Below, one piece after another: positions 1-9,600 of a DNA stretch of 35,601 nt. The stretch covers positions 1 through 35,601 of the forward strand of contig CAIWFK010000346.1 of the NCBI GenBank assembly GCA_903911905.1, written 5' to 3'. Both the position numbers and the translations under genes were made by a program. The stretch is from an uncultured Myxococcales bacterium (GTDB lineage: Bacteria; Myxococcota; Myxococcia; Myxococcales; Myxococcaceae). The notes below the pieces were generated by a model. That model worked only from the letters and a program-made list of their open reading frames with translations. It ran no database searches and was not told the origin of the DNA. How positions within the stretch are numbered: position 1 is the first letter of the stretch; the number at the start of each line of letters is the position of its first letter.

Positions 1-300
1 CGTGAGGTCGGTCGAGCAGCCTGCGTCAGCCTTCAGGCACACCACCGACTTCGACTGCCGCACCAGTTGGCCGAAGAGGCCGGCGTTCTCGTTGCCATTG
101 TCGAGCCAGTAGAGGTTCGTGTCGTCGCTGGCCAGGTCCCATACGTCCAGCAGTTCGCCGGTGATCTGCTCGGGAGGACACAGCCCGCCATCGCAGATGC
201 CCCCGTCGGGGCCCGCGTCTGGGGGCGGGGTCACGGGCATCAAGGCGCCGCAGGAGAGCATGAGGGTCGCCAGGGCCGTCAACGCTCGGGTCGGTCGCAC
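1..300 (-). CDS. Putative lipoprotein, N-terminal part (cut by window edge)
   Basis: The minus strand is open for 100 codons, from a GTG at 300 to the window edge. The product starts with a basic n-region and a short hydrophobic stretch ending in LMLSCG, a plausible though not perfect lipobox. A Pro/Asp/Gly-rich linker with Cys-containing segments (DGGICDGGLCPPEQ) follows. After it comes a segment with ASDDTNLYWLD, which resembles the blades of propeller-type surface proteins common in myxobacteria. No ATG is present, so the GTG just before the hydrophobic stretch is the best start. The gene diverges from the WGR/LRR gene with about 80 bases between them. The function is unknown and the C-terminal part lies outside the window. 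Confidence 0.6.
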   Translation of the reverse strand, partial: MRPTRALTALATLMLSCGALMPVTPPPDAGPDGGICDGGLCPPEQITGELLDVWDLASDDTNLYWLDNGNENAGLFGQLVRQSKSVVCLKADAGCSTDLT

Positions 301-380
301 GCGTTCCAGCCTACCCCGGCGCTGCGCGTGTGCGACGTGATTGCACCCATTGGTGCGCTCGGGTGTCATGACGGCACGCG

Positions 381-1754
381 ATGCGCCGCTTCGAACAGAA
401 GACGCCGGTTCACCGGTTCTGGGAAATCGAGCAGATGGGCGCCGAGCTGACCTTTCGCTCGGGCCGGGTGGGCAGCCGCGCCTTCCCCGACGAGAAGGAA
501 GAGTCGTACCGCAACGCCGCGGAAGCGAAGCGCGAGGCCGAGCGGCTGGTGAAGAGCCGGCTCGAGAACGACTGGGTCGAGATCGTCGAGACGCCCACCG
601 TCACCGACTTCGAGGCGGCGCTGGTGGCGGGCGACCAGGCGCAGTGGGCGGTGTTCGCCGATCGCTTGCAGGCCGAAGGCGACCCGCGCGGCGAGCTCAT
701 CGCCCTGCAGCATTCGTTGGGCAAGAAGCGCGACGCGAAGAAGCGAACGCTGGCCTTCGTGGCCTCGCACGAAGACACGTTCCTCGGTGCGCTGTCCGGG
801 CACGGCGAGCAGTTGGACCTGGACTGGCGCAACGGCTACCTCCACGCCGCCGGGCTCTTCTGCGACCCTCGCGAGGCCTCGGACTGGTCGGCTGGCGACG
901 ACGACGACTCGCAGGTGCCGGTCGAAGACCTGTTGCCGGTGTTGCTGGCGCACGAATCGGCGCGCTTTCTGCGGGTGCTGGCGGTGGGCTGGCCCGAGCC
1001 CGGCTCCGACTGCACCTATGAGCCCATCGTCGAATTGCTGCGCCACCAGGTCTGGCCGAAGTACCTCGACGCGTTGGTGCTGGGTGACTTCTCGGACTCG
1101 ACCGCGCTCTCGAGCGTCGCGCGCTGGGACGAGGAGGAGTGGCTCGAGGAGGCCACCGAACTCGACCTGTGGCCCGACCTGCGCTCGCTCGCGCCGCTGA
1201 CCGGCAAGGTGGCCACGCTGCGCGCGTTGTCGGTGCGCGCGAACCTGCGGCGGCTCGAGCTGCCCACGCTGACGAAGCTTCAGTCGCTCGAGCTGCACGT
1301 GCAACACGTCGAGCAGGGGCTGGTCGCCGAGCTGCTGGCGTGGAAGCTGCCCGCGCTGACCTCGCTGGTGCTCGATTTTCCCCACAGCCCTTCCATCACG
1401 CCGGCCGACTTCGCGCAGGTGCTCCATGGCCAGCGGTTTCCGAACCTGACCCGCCTGGGCTTGTGCGGGCTGGGGCCGCGTGCGCTCGACGCGGTGTCCC
1501 TGGCACCGATGCTGCCGAAGCTGAAGGTGGTCGACCTGTCGGGCAATGGCCTGGGTGACGACGAGGTGACGGGGCTCATCGCGCAGCGCGCGTCCTTCGC
1601 CCACCTGGACAAGCTGCTGCTGCGCCGCAACGTGCTGTCGAAGGAAGCCTCGCGCGAGCTCAAGCTGGCCCTGCCCAACGTCGACCTCGCCCACCAGCGC
1701 ACCCGGCGGCAGCAGGACCGTCTCGAGCAGCGCTACGACGGCGTGATGGAGTAG
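381..1754 (+). CDS. WGR domain / TIGR02996 domain / leucine-rich-repeat protein
   Basis: This is a 457-residue cytoplasmic-looking protein without a signal peptide. Residues about 10-68 fit a WGR domain (RFWEIE start, SGRVGSRAF core, A..E...LV.....W end). Residues about 76-112 fit the 'repeat-companion' domain TIGR02996 (FADRLQAEGDPRGELIALQ), which occurs mainly in Myxococcota and Planctomycetota. The C-terminal half (about 200-435) has degenerate leucine-rich repeats, with a clear VVDLSGNGLGDDEV unit near residue 384. WGR domains are thought to bind nucleic acid in PARP-like proteins, and LRRs bind protein. The role here is unknown. The ATG at 381 sits directly before the WGR domain. The next gene starts 10 bases after the stop, so they may be co-transcribed. 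Confidence 0.85.
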   Translation: MRRFEQKTPVHRFWEIEQMGAELTFRSGRVGSRAFPDEKEESYRNAAEAKREAERLVKSRLENDWVEIVETPTVTDFEAALVAGDQAQWAVFADRLQAEGDPRGELIALQHSLGKKRDAKKRTLAFVASHEDTFLGALSGHGEQLDLDWRNGYLHAAGLFCDPREASDWSAGDDDDSQVPVEDLLPVLLAHESARFLRVLAVGWPEPGSDCTYEPIVELLRHQVWPKYLDALVLGDFSDSTALSSVARWDEEEWLEEATELDLWPDLRSLAPLTGKVATLRALSVRANLRRLELPTLTKLQSLELHVQHVEQGLVAELLAWKLPALTSLVLDFPHSPSITPADFAQVLHGQRFPNLTRLGLCGLGPRALDAVSLAPMLPKLKVVDLSGNGLGDDEVTGLIAQRASFAHLDKLLLRRNVLSKEASRELKLALPNVDLAHQRTRRQQDRLEQRYDGVME

Positions 1755-1764
1755 GCTCGCTCGA

Positions 1765-2451
1765 ATGGACGTCAAGCGAACGGCTCCCCGCGCCAGCCAG
1801 CCCAACCCGCTCACCAGCTTCGAAGCGCGTCTGCGCGGCTCGCGGGTGACGGCCAACTGCCCCCACGCGGTCTTCACCACCGTGCCCGCCAACAAGCAGG
1901 CGCAGGTCACCAGCGCGCTCAAGCGCTCGCTCACCTCCGCGCTCGAGGGCCACGTCGCGCCAGGCCGGCAGGCGGCGGTCGACGAGCTGCTCACCCACCT
2001 CGGGCAGCCCGACTTCTACGACGTGATGGCGCGCCACGACCCGCAGCACGCTGGCGACTGGAAGGACATGGCGAAGGTGCAGCGCCAGTTCGCCGCCGCC
2101 GAGCCGAAGTACGACCCGAAGACCCGCGCCTACAGCGAGTCGATGCGGCTGACCTTGCACGCGGCCGTGCTGCAGCACTTCGCCGACCCCGGCACCAACA
2201 AGGGCATGGCGCTGTACGATCGCTTCATCGCCCTGCACCCGACCGCGTTCCACCAGAATGGCGGCTGGGTCGACAACCTGCAGATTCCGCTCGCTGGCGC
2301 GATGGCGGTCGCCCAGGCCACGCCGCTCGAGATGTGGCTGCACGCCGGAGGGCTCGCCGAGGGGTCGTTCATCGACGACGCGCCCACCGTGAAGGCGGCG
2401 CAACTGGTTCGAGACGCGCGCAACCAGGCGCTCTCGAGCTGGTCGAAGTAA
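1765..2451 (+). CDS. Hypothetical protein, 228 aa
   Basis: I do not recognise a family. The protein has 228 residues and no signal peptide or membrane segment. It is mostly helical in character, with several His and Trp residues and the segment FHQNGGWVDNLQIPLAGAMAVAQ in the C-terminal third. Codon use (strong G/C at third positions) matches the neighbours, which supports a real gene. It lies 10 bases after the WGR/LRR gene and 55 bases before the AsmA-like gene, on the same strand. It may be co-transcribed with either. Confidence 0.75.
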   Translation: MDVKRTAPRASQPNPLTSFEARLRGSRVTANCPHAVFTTVPANKQAQVTSALKRSLTSALEGHVAPGRQAAVDELLTHLGQPDFYDVMARHDPQHAGDWKDMAKVQRQFAAAEPKYDPKTRAYSESMRLTLHAAVLQHFADPGTNKGMALYDRFIALHPTAFHQNGGWVDNLQIPLAGAMAVAQATPLEMWLHAGGLAEGSFIDDAPTVKAAQLVRDARNQALSSWSK

Positions 2452-2506
2452 CCGTCGGCACGCTTGCCCCGCTGCGCCGTTCGCGGCTATTCCGCCCACG
2501 AGCCGC

Positions 2507-5500
2507 ATGGCGACCAGTGAGCCGAGAACAGTACCGCGGTGGCGGAAATGGGCCGGGCGAATGCTGCTCGCCACGACCGGCGTGCTGCTCCTCGGCGTGG
2601 GCGCAGTGGCCTGGGTGCTTTCGAGTCTCGATGCGCCCTGGCTCAAGCCGCGTCTCCAGCGCGAGGTGAAGGCGGCCTCGGGGCTCGACGTCGACTGGTC
2701 GCAGCTCTCGCTGACCACGGGCGGGGTGGTGCTCGAGGGGCTGGTGGTGCACTCCCCCGAAGCCTTGCGCTCGACCGCGCCGGAGTTCCTGAAGGTCGCC
2801 CACCTCGAAGCCACGTGGACCCCAGGCCGGTTGGCGAAGGGCGAACGGCCGTTCCTCGACACGCTGACCATCACCTCGGTCGAGGTGCAGGTGGTCGACG
2901 ACGTGCAGCGCGGCGCCAGCCTTTCGCTGCTCTTTCCCCCAGACCCCCACGCGCCGCCGCCAAAGCCGGGCCCCGGACTGTCGCACACCCTCTCGGCGCT
3001 CTTCGCCGGCGCGCCCTTCGTCACCACCCTGGCGGTGCTCGAGGTCAAGGGCGGCTGGCAGAAGGTCGATGGCGGCAAGGTGGTCGATCGCGCGTCGGTG
3101 TCTGGCGCCTCGCTGTCGATGTCGGGGTGGAAGGCCCAGGTGAGCGGCCAACCGCTGGCGCTCGAAGCGAAGTCGCAACATGCCGCGCTGGCGCTGCTCG
3201 TCACCGCCGACCCGACCGCGAAGGGCGTCGCGCTGCAGGTGGAGTCGAGCGTGAAGTCGCAGACCTTCGAGCCCACGCTGAAGCTCGAACACCTCGCCAC
3301 CTTCGAGGCGGCAGCCACCTTCGATGCGCCCGCGAACGTGGTGCACCTGGCGCTCACCCGTGGGCAGGTGCTCGATGATGCCGCCACCGTCGAAGGCCGG
3401 GTCGAGCTGCTCGACGACGGGGTGGTGCTGGTGCCCTCGTTGGTGGCGAAGCTGGCGCTGCCTCCCCTGGCGCGCGACGCGGCGGTCTTCGGGGTGCCGG
3501 TGCAGCTCGAGGGCGGCTCGGCCGAGCTCAACGTGAAGGACGTGCAGGCGGCGCCAACCCTCGTGCTGCGGCCTGCAGGCTCGCTGTCGCTGACCGCCGA
3601 CGCTTCCACCGTCGCCTGGCGCCCGCAGGCCGAGCTCGGGCACGCGACCATCACCGCCCGACTCTTCGATCAGAAGGGCCAGCACGCGCTCTCGTTCTCG
3701 TCGCACCTGCGCGGCGTGTCGGCCAGCGGCGCGACGCTCGACGCCGTGACGCTCGAGGGCAGTGCCACCGAAGGCGCGAAGGGGTGGAAGGGCGCTGCCG
3801 ACCTCGGCGTGACCCAGCTCGCGGTCTCGGGGGCGAAGGTCGGCTCGGTCGAGCTCACCGCGAAGGGCGAGGGGCTGAAGTACGTGGGTGGCGAGGCGCC
3901 CCTCACCGGCTCCATCGAGCTCGACACCACGCTCCGTGGGGTCACCTACGCCACGCCCTCGCTCAAGGCGGTGCTCGAGCAACTGCACCTGGCGCTCGAC
4001 ACCGAACTCGACGGGCACCCGGTCTACGCCGCCAACGTCAAGCTCGATTCGCCCCTGCACCTGACCGGTGGCGATGGCCGCCTCTGGTTCGATGGCCCGC
4101 TCGCGCTCGAGGCGAAGGTGCACAAGGTGGCGCCGGCCTCGGAGTCGGGCGTGGTGTCGGCGAAGCTGACCGCCGGCGAGCTGGCGCTCACGCTCGAGGC
4201 CAACCGCACCTCGAAGGGCGGCGCGCACGTCGACGCCACGCTGACCTCACCCACGCTCACGCCCGTCGCTCCGTTCGTGGCGCTGCCCGCTGGCTGGTCG
4301 GTCGGGTGGAAGGGCACCTCGGCCACGCTCACCACCGCGCTCGACGCCGACGGGTTGCTGACCGGGCTGCCGCACGTCACGCACCTGACCACGCTCGAAC
4401 TCAAGGGGCTCGAGGCCGACTCGCCGAAGGGCCGACTGCTCGCGCCCACGCTCGCGCTTTCACTCGACGCGAAGGGCACCACCCGCACCCACGCCGGTAC
4501 GCTCGCGCTGCGTTGCGGCCACTGCGCCATGGGCCAGGTCGAGCTGGGTGACGAGCAGCTCGCCGCCACCTTCGACGTCGACCGCGCCGCGCCCACCGTG
4601 CACGCCACCATCGACGCGACCGGGCAGGGCCCGCAGGTCAAGGGGCAGCTCTCGCTCGAGGGGCGCACGGCCGAGCACCGCCTGGCGTTGAGCGCGAACC
4701 TGAACCTCGCCCGCCTGGCGGCGCTGGCGCCGTTGGTGGCAGGCACCGGCGTCGACGTCACCTCGCTCGAAGGCCACGTCACCGCCGCTGGCAGCGTCGA
4801 CCCCGATCGCGCCGACCGCACGCTGCAGGGGTCGGCCACCGCCGAGCTCGCCGGGCTCTCGTGGGAACAGGGCGAGCGCTCGGTGGACCTCGCGTCGCTC
4901 TCGCTGACCGCGAAGGTGGACACCACCGAGCAGGGGTTGCACCTGCAGGCCACCGCGAAGTCGAACCAGGTCGAGGTCGCGCTGTCCGAGAAGACCGCGA
5001 CGTTGAACCAGGTGACCCTCACCGTCGAGGGCCAACTGCAGCACGAGTCGCGCGAGGCGAGCGGCAAGGTGGGCCTCAGCATCGGTCAGGTCGAGCAGGA
5101 CTTCGCGCCCGATTACCCGGTGGGTGGGCTGCGCCTGGCGGCGTCGGGCACGCGCGACGAGACCGGGCTCATCACCCTGGCGCGCTCGACGCTGACCAAC
5201 GAGGCCGCCGGCACCGCGCTGTGGCTCGAGGGCGCGGTGGCTCCCGACCCCACGCATGCCAAGGCGTCGCTGCAGGTGCAGTTGACCCAGGACCTGGCGC
5301 GGGCCTGGCGCGACCCGAAGAAGTTCGAGGGCAAGGGGAGCGCGGTGCTCAAGCTGGGCGTCCACTCGGGCGACCTGCACGCCTTCAACCTGTCCGGCAG
5401 CCTCCTGCTCTCGGGGGCCGACCTCAAGGCGGGCACCACCATCGCGCAGGGCGTACAGGGCGAACTGCCCTTCTCGGTCGACGTGGTGTCCGACGACCAG

Positions 5501-6142
5501 GGCGTGCACCTGGTGCGCTCGGCCCGGGTGAACCCGTACGCGCTGCTGCGCTTCCAGGACCAGCACCCGCTCCTCAAGGACCAGAGCTTCCTGACCATGA
5601 AGTCGCTGACCACGCCCATGGTCACCGTGGCGCCGTTCGCGGCCAACGTGCAGTTGGCGCAGAGCGTGCTGTACGTCAGCCAGCTCGAGGCGGGCGTGCT
5701 CCAGGGCTCGGTCACCGGCGAGCTGGTGGTCGACATGAACGAGCAGAACCCCAAGGTGCGGGCCAACGTGCGCGCCACCGGCATCACGTCGGAAGAAGGT
5801 GACGTGTTCAGCGGCAACGCGGCGCTCGCGCTCTCGCTCAAGGAACACAGCATCGACGGGCGTGCCGAGGTGTTGCAGTTGAGCGGGCGGCAGTTGCAGC
5901 GCCTGCTCGACCTGCAGGACCCGCATCACACCTCGGCGTCGAGCAACCGCATTCGCGCGGTGCTGGCCATCGGTTACCCCGACCGCCTGCACATCGTGTT
6001 CAACCACGGCTTCGCCAACATGCGCGTCACCTTCGGAGGCGCGGCCAGCCTGGTGCAGTTGGACGAGCTGCGCGGCATTCCCGTGGAGTCGCTGGTCGAC
6101 CGCTACGTGTTCTCGAAGGACGACGAGGGAGATGGCTCATGA
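2507..6142 (+). CDS. AsmA/YdbH-like intermembrane transport protein
   Basis: The product has 1211 residues with one N-terminal membrane helix (about 19-40) after a basic segment. It is followed by the usual AsmA-family opening, DAPWLKPRLQREVKAASGLDVDWSQL. The rest is long and rich in beta-strand with low-complexity Leu/Ala/Thr character, as in AsmA, TamB and YdbH repeat-groove proteins. The C-terminus has NHGFANMRVTFGG and then DELRGIPVESLVDRYV, close to the C-terminal pattern of YdbH-type (PF11739-like) members. Family members bridge inner and outer membranes and move phospholipids. That activity is inferred here. Its stop overlaps the start of a DUF1318 lipoprotein gene by 4 bases (ATGA), which mirrors the enterobacterial ydbH-ynbE-ydbL arrangement. 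Confidence 0.85.
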   Translation: MATSEPRTVPRWRKWAGRMLLATTGVLLLGVGAVAWVLSSLDAPWLKPRLQREVKAASGLDVDWSQLSLTTGGVVLEGLVVHSPEALRSTAPEFLKVAHLEATWTPGRLAKGERPFLDTLTITSVEVQVVDDVQRGASLSLLFPPDPHAPPPKPGPGLSHTLSALFAGAPFVTTLAVLEVKGGWQKVDGGKVVDRASVSGASLSMSGWKAQVSGQPLALEAKSQHAALALLVTADPTAKGVALQVESSVKSQTFEPTLKLEHLATFEAAATFDAPANVVHLALTRGQVLDDAATVEGRVELLDDGVVLVPSLVAKLALPPLARDAAVFGVPVQLEGGSAELNVKDVQAAPTLVLRPAGSLSLTADASTVAWRPQAELGHATITARLFDQKGQHALSFSSHLRGVSASGATLDAVTLEGSATEGAKGWKGAADLGVTQLAVSGAKVGSVELTAKGEGLKYVGGEAPLTGSIELDTTLRGVTYATPSLKAVLEQLHLALDTELDGHPVYAANVKLDSPLHLTGGDGRLWFDGPLALEAKVHKVAPASESGVVSAKLTAGELALTLEANRTSKGGAHVDATLTSPTLTPVAPFVALPAGWSVGWKGTSATLTTALDADGLLTGLPHVTHLTTLELKGLEADSPKGRLLAPTLALSLDAKGTTRTHAGTLALRCGHCAMGQVELGDEQLAATFDVDRAAPTVHATIDATGQGPQVKGQLSLEGRTAEHRLALSANLNLARLAALAPLVAGTGVDVTSLEGHVTAAGSVDPDRADRTLQGSATAELAGLSWEQGERSVDLASLSLTAKVDTTEQGLHLQATAKSNQVEVALSEKTATLNQVTLTVEGQLQHESREASGKVGLSIGQVEQDFAPDYPVGGLRLAASGTRDETGLITLARSTLTNEAAGTALWLEGAVAPDPTHAKASLQVQLTQDLARAWRDPKKFEGKGSAVLKLGVHSGDLHAFNLSGSLLLSGADLKAGTTIAQGVQGELPFSVDVVSDDQGVHLVRSARVNPYALLRFQDQHPLLKDQSFLTMKSLTTPMVTVAPFAANVQLAQSVLYVSQLEAGVLQGSVTGELVVDMNEQNPKVRANVRATGITSEEGDVFSGNAALALSLKEHSIDGRAEVLQLSGRQLQRLLDLQDPHHTSASSNRIRAVLAIGYPDRLHIVFNHGFANMRVTFGGAASLVQLDELRGIPVESLVDRYVFSKDDEGDGS

Positions 6143-6675
6143 ATCGCGTTCTGCTCGCCGCGCTGCTGGCCTCGGGTTCCAGTTGCCTGAAGATGTCGGA
6201 AATCGTGGTCACCGACCGCGTCACCGCGCTCGAAGAACAGGCGGGCGGCAGCTTCGAAGAACTCGAGCTCAAGCTCACCCGCGCCGGCATCGCGCCGCGC
6301 CCGCTGCCGCTGACCAACGAGGAATTGGACGCGTTGGGGCTCAAGGCGCCCGACACGCTCGAAGACCCTGATTCGACCAGAATGGACCGGCTGGACCGGC
6401 TGCTGCGCCAGCGCTGCGTGGGCGAAGGGAAGGACGGGCTGCTGGTCGAGACCACCAGGGACTGTCGCGGCGCCGTCGACCACGACGCGCTGGCCCGCAT
6501 GGTCGAGAGCACCAACCGCGCCCGCGGGCAGTTGTGGGAATGGCTCAAGAAGGAGCGCCCGAAGGCCACGCTCGACGAAGTTCGCCAGTCGTGGGTCACC
6601 ACCCATCGGCAGGGCGTGGTGTGTGGGGGCTGGGTGCAGAAGGCCGACGGCACGTGGGAGCCGCGCTCGTGCTGA
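6139..6675 (+). CDS. DUF1318 (YdbL-like) lipoprotein
   Basis: This is a 178-residue protein with a short hydrophobic N-terminus and Cys16 as a probable lipidation site (GSSC, a non-canonical -3 residue). TDRVTALEEQAGGSFEELE (about 25-43) matches the N-terminal motif of DUF1318 lipoproteins. The C-terminal segment, with its 'VN..R...' -like stretch (VESTNRARGQLWEWL) and a final 'G.WV.K.DG.W' pattern, matches YdbL. In E. coli, YdbL works with the AsmA-like YdbH and the lipoprotein YnbE in lipid transport to the outer membrane. Here the DUF1318 domain seems to carry its own lipid anchor, which may replace YnbE. It is coupled by ATGA overlap to the AsmA-like gene and overlaps the next gene by 7 bases. 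The family call rests on motifs seen by eye. Confidence 0.75.
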   Translation: MNRVLLAALLASGSSCLKMSEIVVTDRVTALEEQAGGSFEELELKLTRAGIAPRPLPLTNEELDALGLKAPDTLEDPDSTRMDRLDRLLRQRCVGEGKDGLLVETTRDCRGAVDHDALARMVESTNRARGQLWEWLKKERPKATLDEVRQSWVTTHRQGVVCGGWVQKADGTWEPRSC

Positions 6676-9600
6676 AGCGGCTGCTGCTGGCGCTGGTGGT
6701 GACCCTGGCGCTCGTCGCCTCGGCAGGGGAAGAGCGCGCCGAGGGCATCGCCGCGCCCAACCGCCTGACCGTGGGCCTGGCGGACCAGTTGCTGGGCCAA
6801 CTGACGCCCGACGCGGGGCAGCTCTATTACCTGTCGACCCTGCACACCTCGAGCGAGGTCGCCTTCGAGGAACCGCCCGGTGGTCGGCCCCGCGTGCTGT
6901 TCGACGAGAACGCCGACGTGACCTGGCCGCGCGTCAGCCCCGACGGCAAGCACCTGGCGTACGTGTCGCTGGGCGACCACGCCACGGGGCAGTTGTGCGT
7001 GCGCACGCTGCCGAAGGGCGAGCCGCGGGTGTGCCTCGAGACGCCGGTCGGCGCGCTGCAGGCGGAATGGATGAATGCCACCACCCTGGGCCTGGTGGTG
7101 CGCGACACGATTCAGGGTGACCTGCGCTCGCTGAAGGTCACGCTCGGCTCCAGCCTCACCGCCACGCCGCTGCCCTGGCGAAACCTGGTGAGCCCGGCCT
7201 TCTCGCCCGACGGGCGTTGGCTCATCTACGTACCGGTCTCGCGCTATTCCGAACAGGTGGGCCCGGGCTTCGCGGCCAGCGCCAGCGCACACCTCGAGGC
7301 GGTGCGGCTCGACCGACCTGGCGCCGCTCCAGTCGCCCTCACCATCGATGCCCCGGGCGTCACCGCGCAGCCCATGTTCTCGCACGACGGCAGGTGGCTG
7401 TACTTCACCCAGTTCGTGCACGACTCCGACGGCGACGGCCAGGTCGATGCGCTCGACCACGGCGTCATCTTCCGCGTGGCCTTCGACGGCACGAAGGACG
7501 ACGCGGTCGCCAGGCTGGCCACCACCACGCCCGAGCAGTTGTCCGACGGCACGTGGAACTGCCAGTACCCCGCGCCCTCGGCGTCGATGCTGGTCGCCAG
7601 TTGCTCGCAGAAGGACAACGTCGACGTCTACGAGCTGCCGATGGACGGCGTGGTGCCGCGCGGGTGGAAGCCCGATCGCCTGAAGGCCGAGGTCGAACTC
7701 GCGCCCGCGCAAGAGCAGCAACTGCTGCTCTTCCACCGGGTGCTCGAGAGCGAGCCGTCACTCTCGTCGCGCCATCGGGCCATGGTTCGCATGGTGCGGC
7801 TGCACCTGGAACTCGAGGACTTCGGCGCCGCGCGCTTCTACGCGAAGCGGGTGGGTGAGCTGGAAGACCCCGAGACCGCCGGCGTGTCGCGGCCGTTGCA
7901 GGCGCTGGTGGCGCTGCGCGAGGGCAAGGTCTTCCGCGCCAAGGGGCGGGTGGTGACGGGGTGGGGCGATCTGTTGGGCGCGACCCGCGCGCTGCTGACG
8001 CCGGGCGAGCACGACTCGTCGGCCGCGCGCGCCCTCTCGAAGGTCGTCGAGAGCGAGGCCTGGCAGTTGGCGGGTGACTTCGGCGCCAGCCGGGCCTCGC
8101 TGCAGGCCGCGGTCATCGACCAGAAGACGCCTCGCGCGGTGCTCGAGCTGTACGCCGACCGCGCCGACGCGCTCTTCCGCACGCTCGACGACGAGCCGGC
8201 GTTGCAGGCCGCGTTGCGCACCCTGCTCGCGGCCTCGCGCAAACCCGAGGTGCAGCTCGAGTACGCGCGGGCCTGGGCGCACAGCCTGATTCGCGGCAAG
8301 CCCTGGGCCGAGAAGGAAGCGCTGGTGGCGCGGGAACTGGAGCAATCGTCCGAAGGCTCGGAGGCCCGGTTCGCCCTCGAGCTGCAGCGCGCGTTGATGA
8401 TCATTCGCGGGCCCGAGGCGCCCGGCGCGCTTGAGGCGTTGCGCGCGCTGACCAGGGCGCAGACCCGGCCCGATCGCAAGAAGGCGATTCTGCTCGAGTC
8501 GACCGAACGCGCGTCCGACCTGGGCGCGATGGACCTGCTCGAGGCGCTGGTGCGCGACGCCATCGTCGACTTCCCGCTCTCGAGCAGCGACCGCCTGCGC
8601 GTCGAGCAGCAGTTCGCGGCCGTGGTGCTGGGGCGTGCGTATTCGCACCGCGCGAAGGGCGAGTACGACGCGGCGCTCGAAGACTTCGAGTCGGTGGCCC
8701 GGGAAACGCGATCGCTCGAGGCGCTGGTGGGCGCGCTCGACCTGCACCTGAAGGCCGGCATGAAGCCCGCCGCGTTGGTGGCGAAGATGGCCGGCGACCA
8801 GGCGATGGCTTCCGAGCTGCGCGCGTACGGGCAGGCCTGGGTGCTGCTGCGCTCGTTGCCCGACCTCGGCGCGGCCGAGCAGAAGAAGGTGCGCGAGCAG
8901 TGCTTCGCCCTGCTCAAGTCGGAATGGCGCGAGCTGCGTGGTCACCGCCTGGGGCAGGCGCTGTCGGGCGCGCTGCGCCACGAGGACTACCTGGCCGAAT
9001 GGCACTTGGACCAGGCCGAGCACGCCAACGCGAACTACCTGACGGCGCTGCGCATCACCCGCGGCACGCCCCGGCAGACGGCGATGGTGCTGGGGCAGGC
9101 GGGGCTGCTGCAGTTGGAAGTGGGGAACTATCGCCTGGCGCTGGCGCAGTTGGACGAGCGCGAGAAGTTTCCCTTCATCGACAATGGCTCGGGCCTGGCG
9201 GTGCAGTTGGGCCGGGCGCGCGCGTTGCTGCACGTGGGCCGAATGCCCGAGGCCGTAGAGACGGTCGAGGAAGGGCTGGCCATGACCACCAAGTCGCCCA
9301 AGCTGGCGCAGTGGCACGTGCTGGCGCTCGACCGCGCGGCGCTCATCAACCTGGCGGCCGACAAGTACGAGCGGGCGCTGGCGCTGTACGACGAGGCCAT
9401 TCCCTCGCTGCAGGGCCGCAACCTGCTGGTCGCGCGGTTGGCGCGGGCCGCGGCGGCGCTGGGAGCGAAGGCGCCCGAGCGCGCGCTGGCCGACCTCGAC
9501 GCGTTCGACCAGGGGTTCGCGAAGGCCGAGCTGCGGTTGCCGCACCAGACGGTCGAGCGGTCGACGCGCTCGTACCAGCTCATCTCGGCGGGTCTGCGGG

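Noticed and set aside
366-1994. Long open frame on the minus strand across the WGR/LRR gene (542 codons)
   Set aside because: High-GC DNA leaves antisense frames open. The product is Arg/Gln/His-rich without domain character, and the plus-strand gene has clear motifs.
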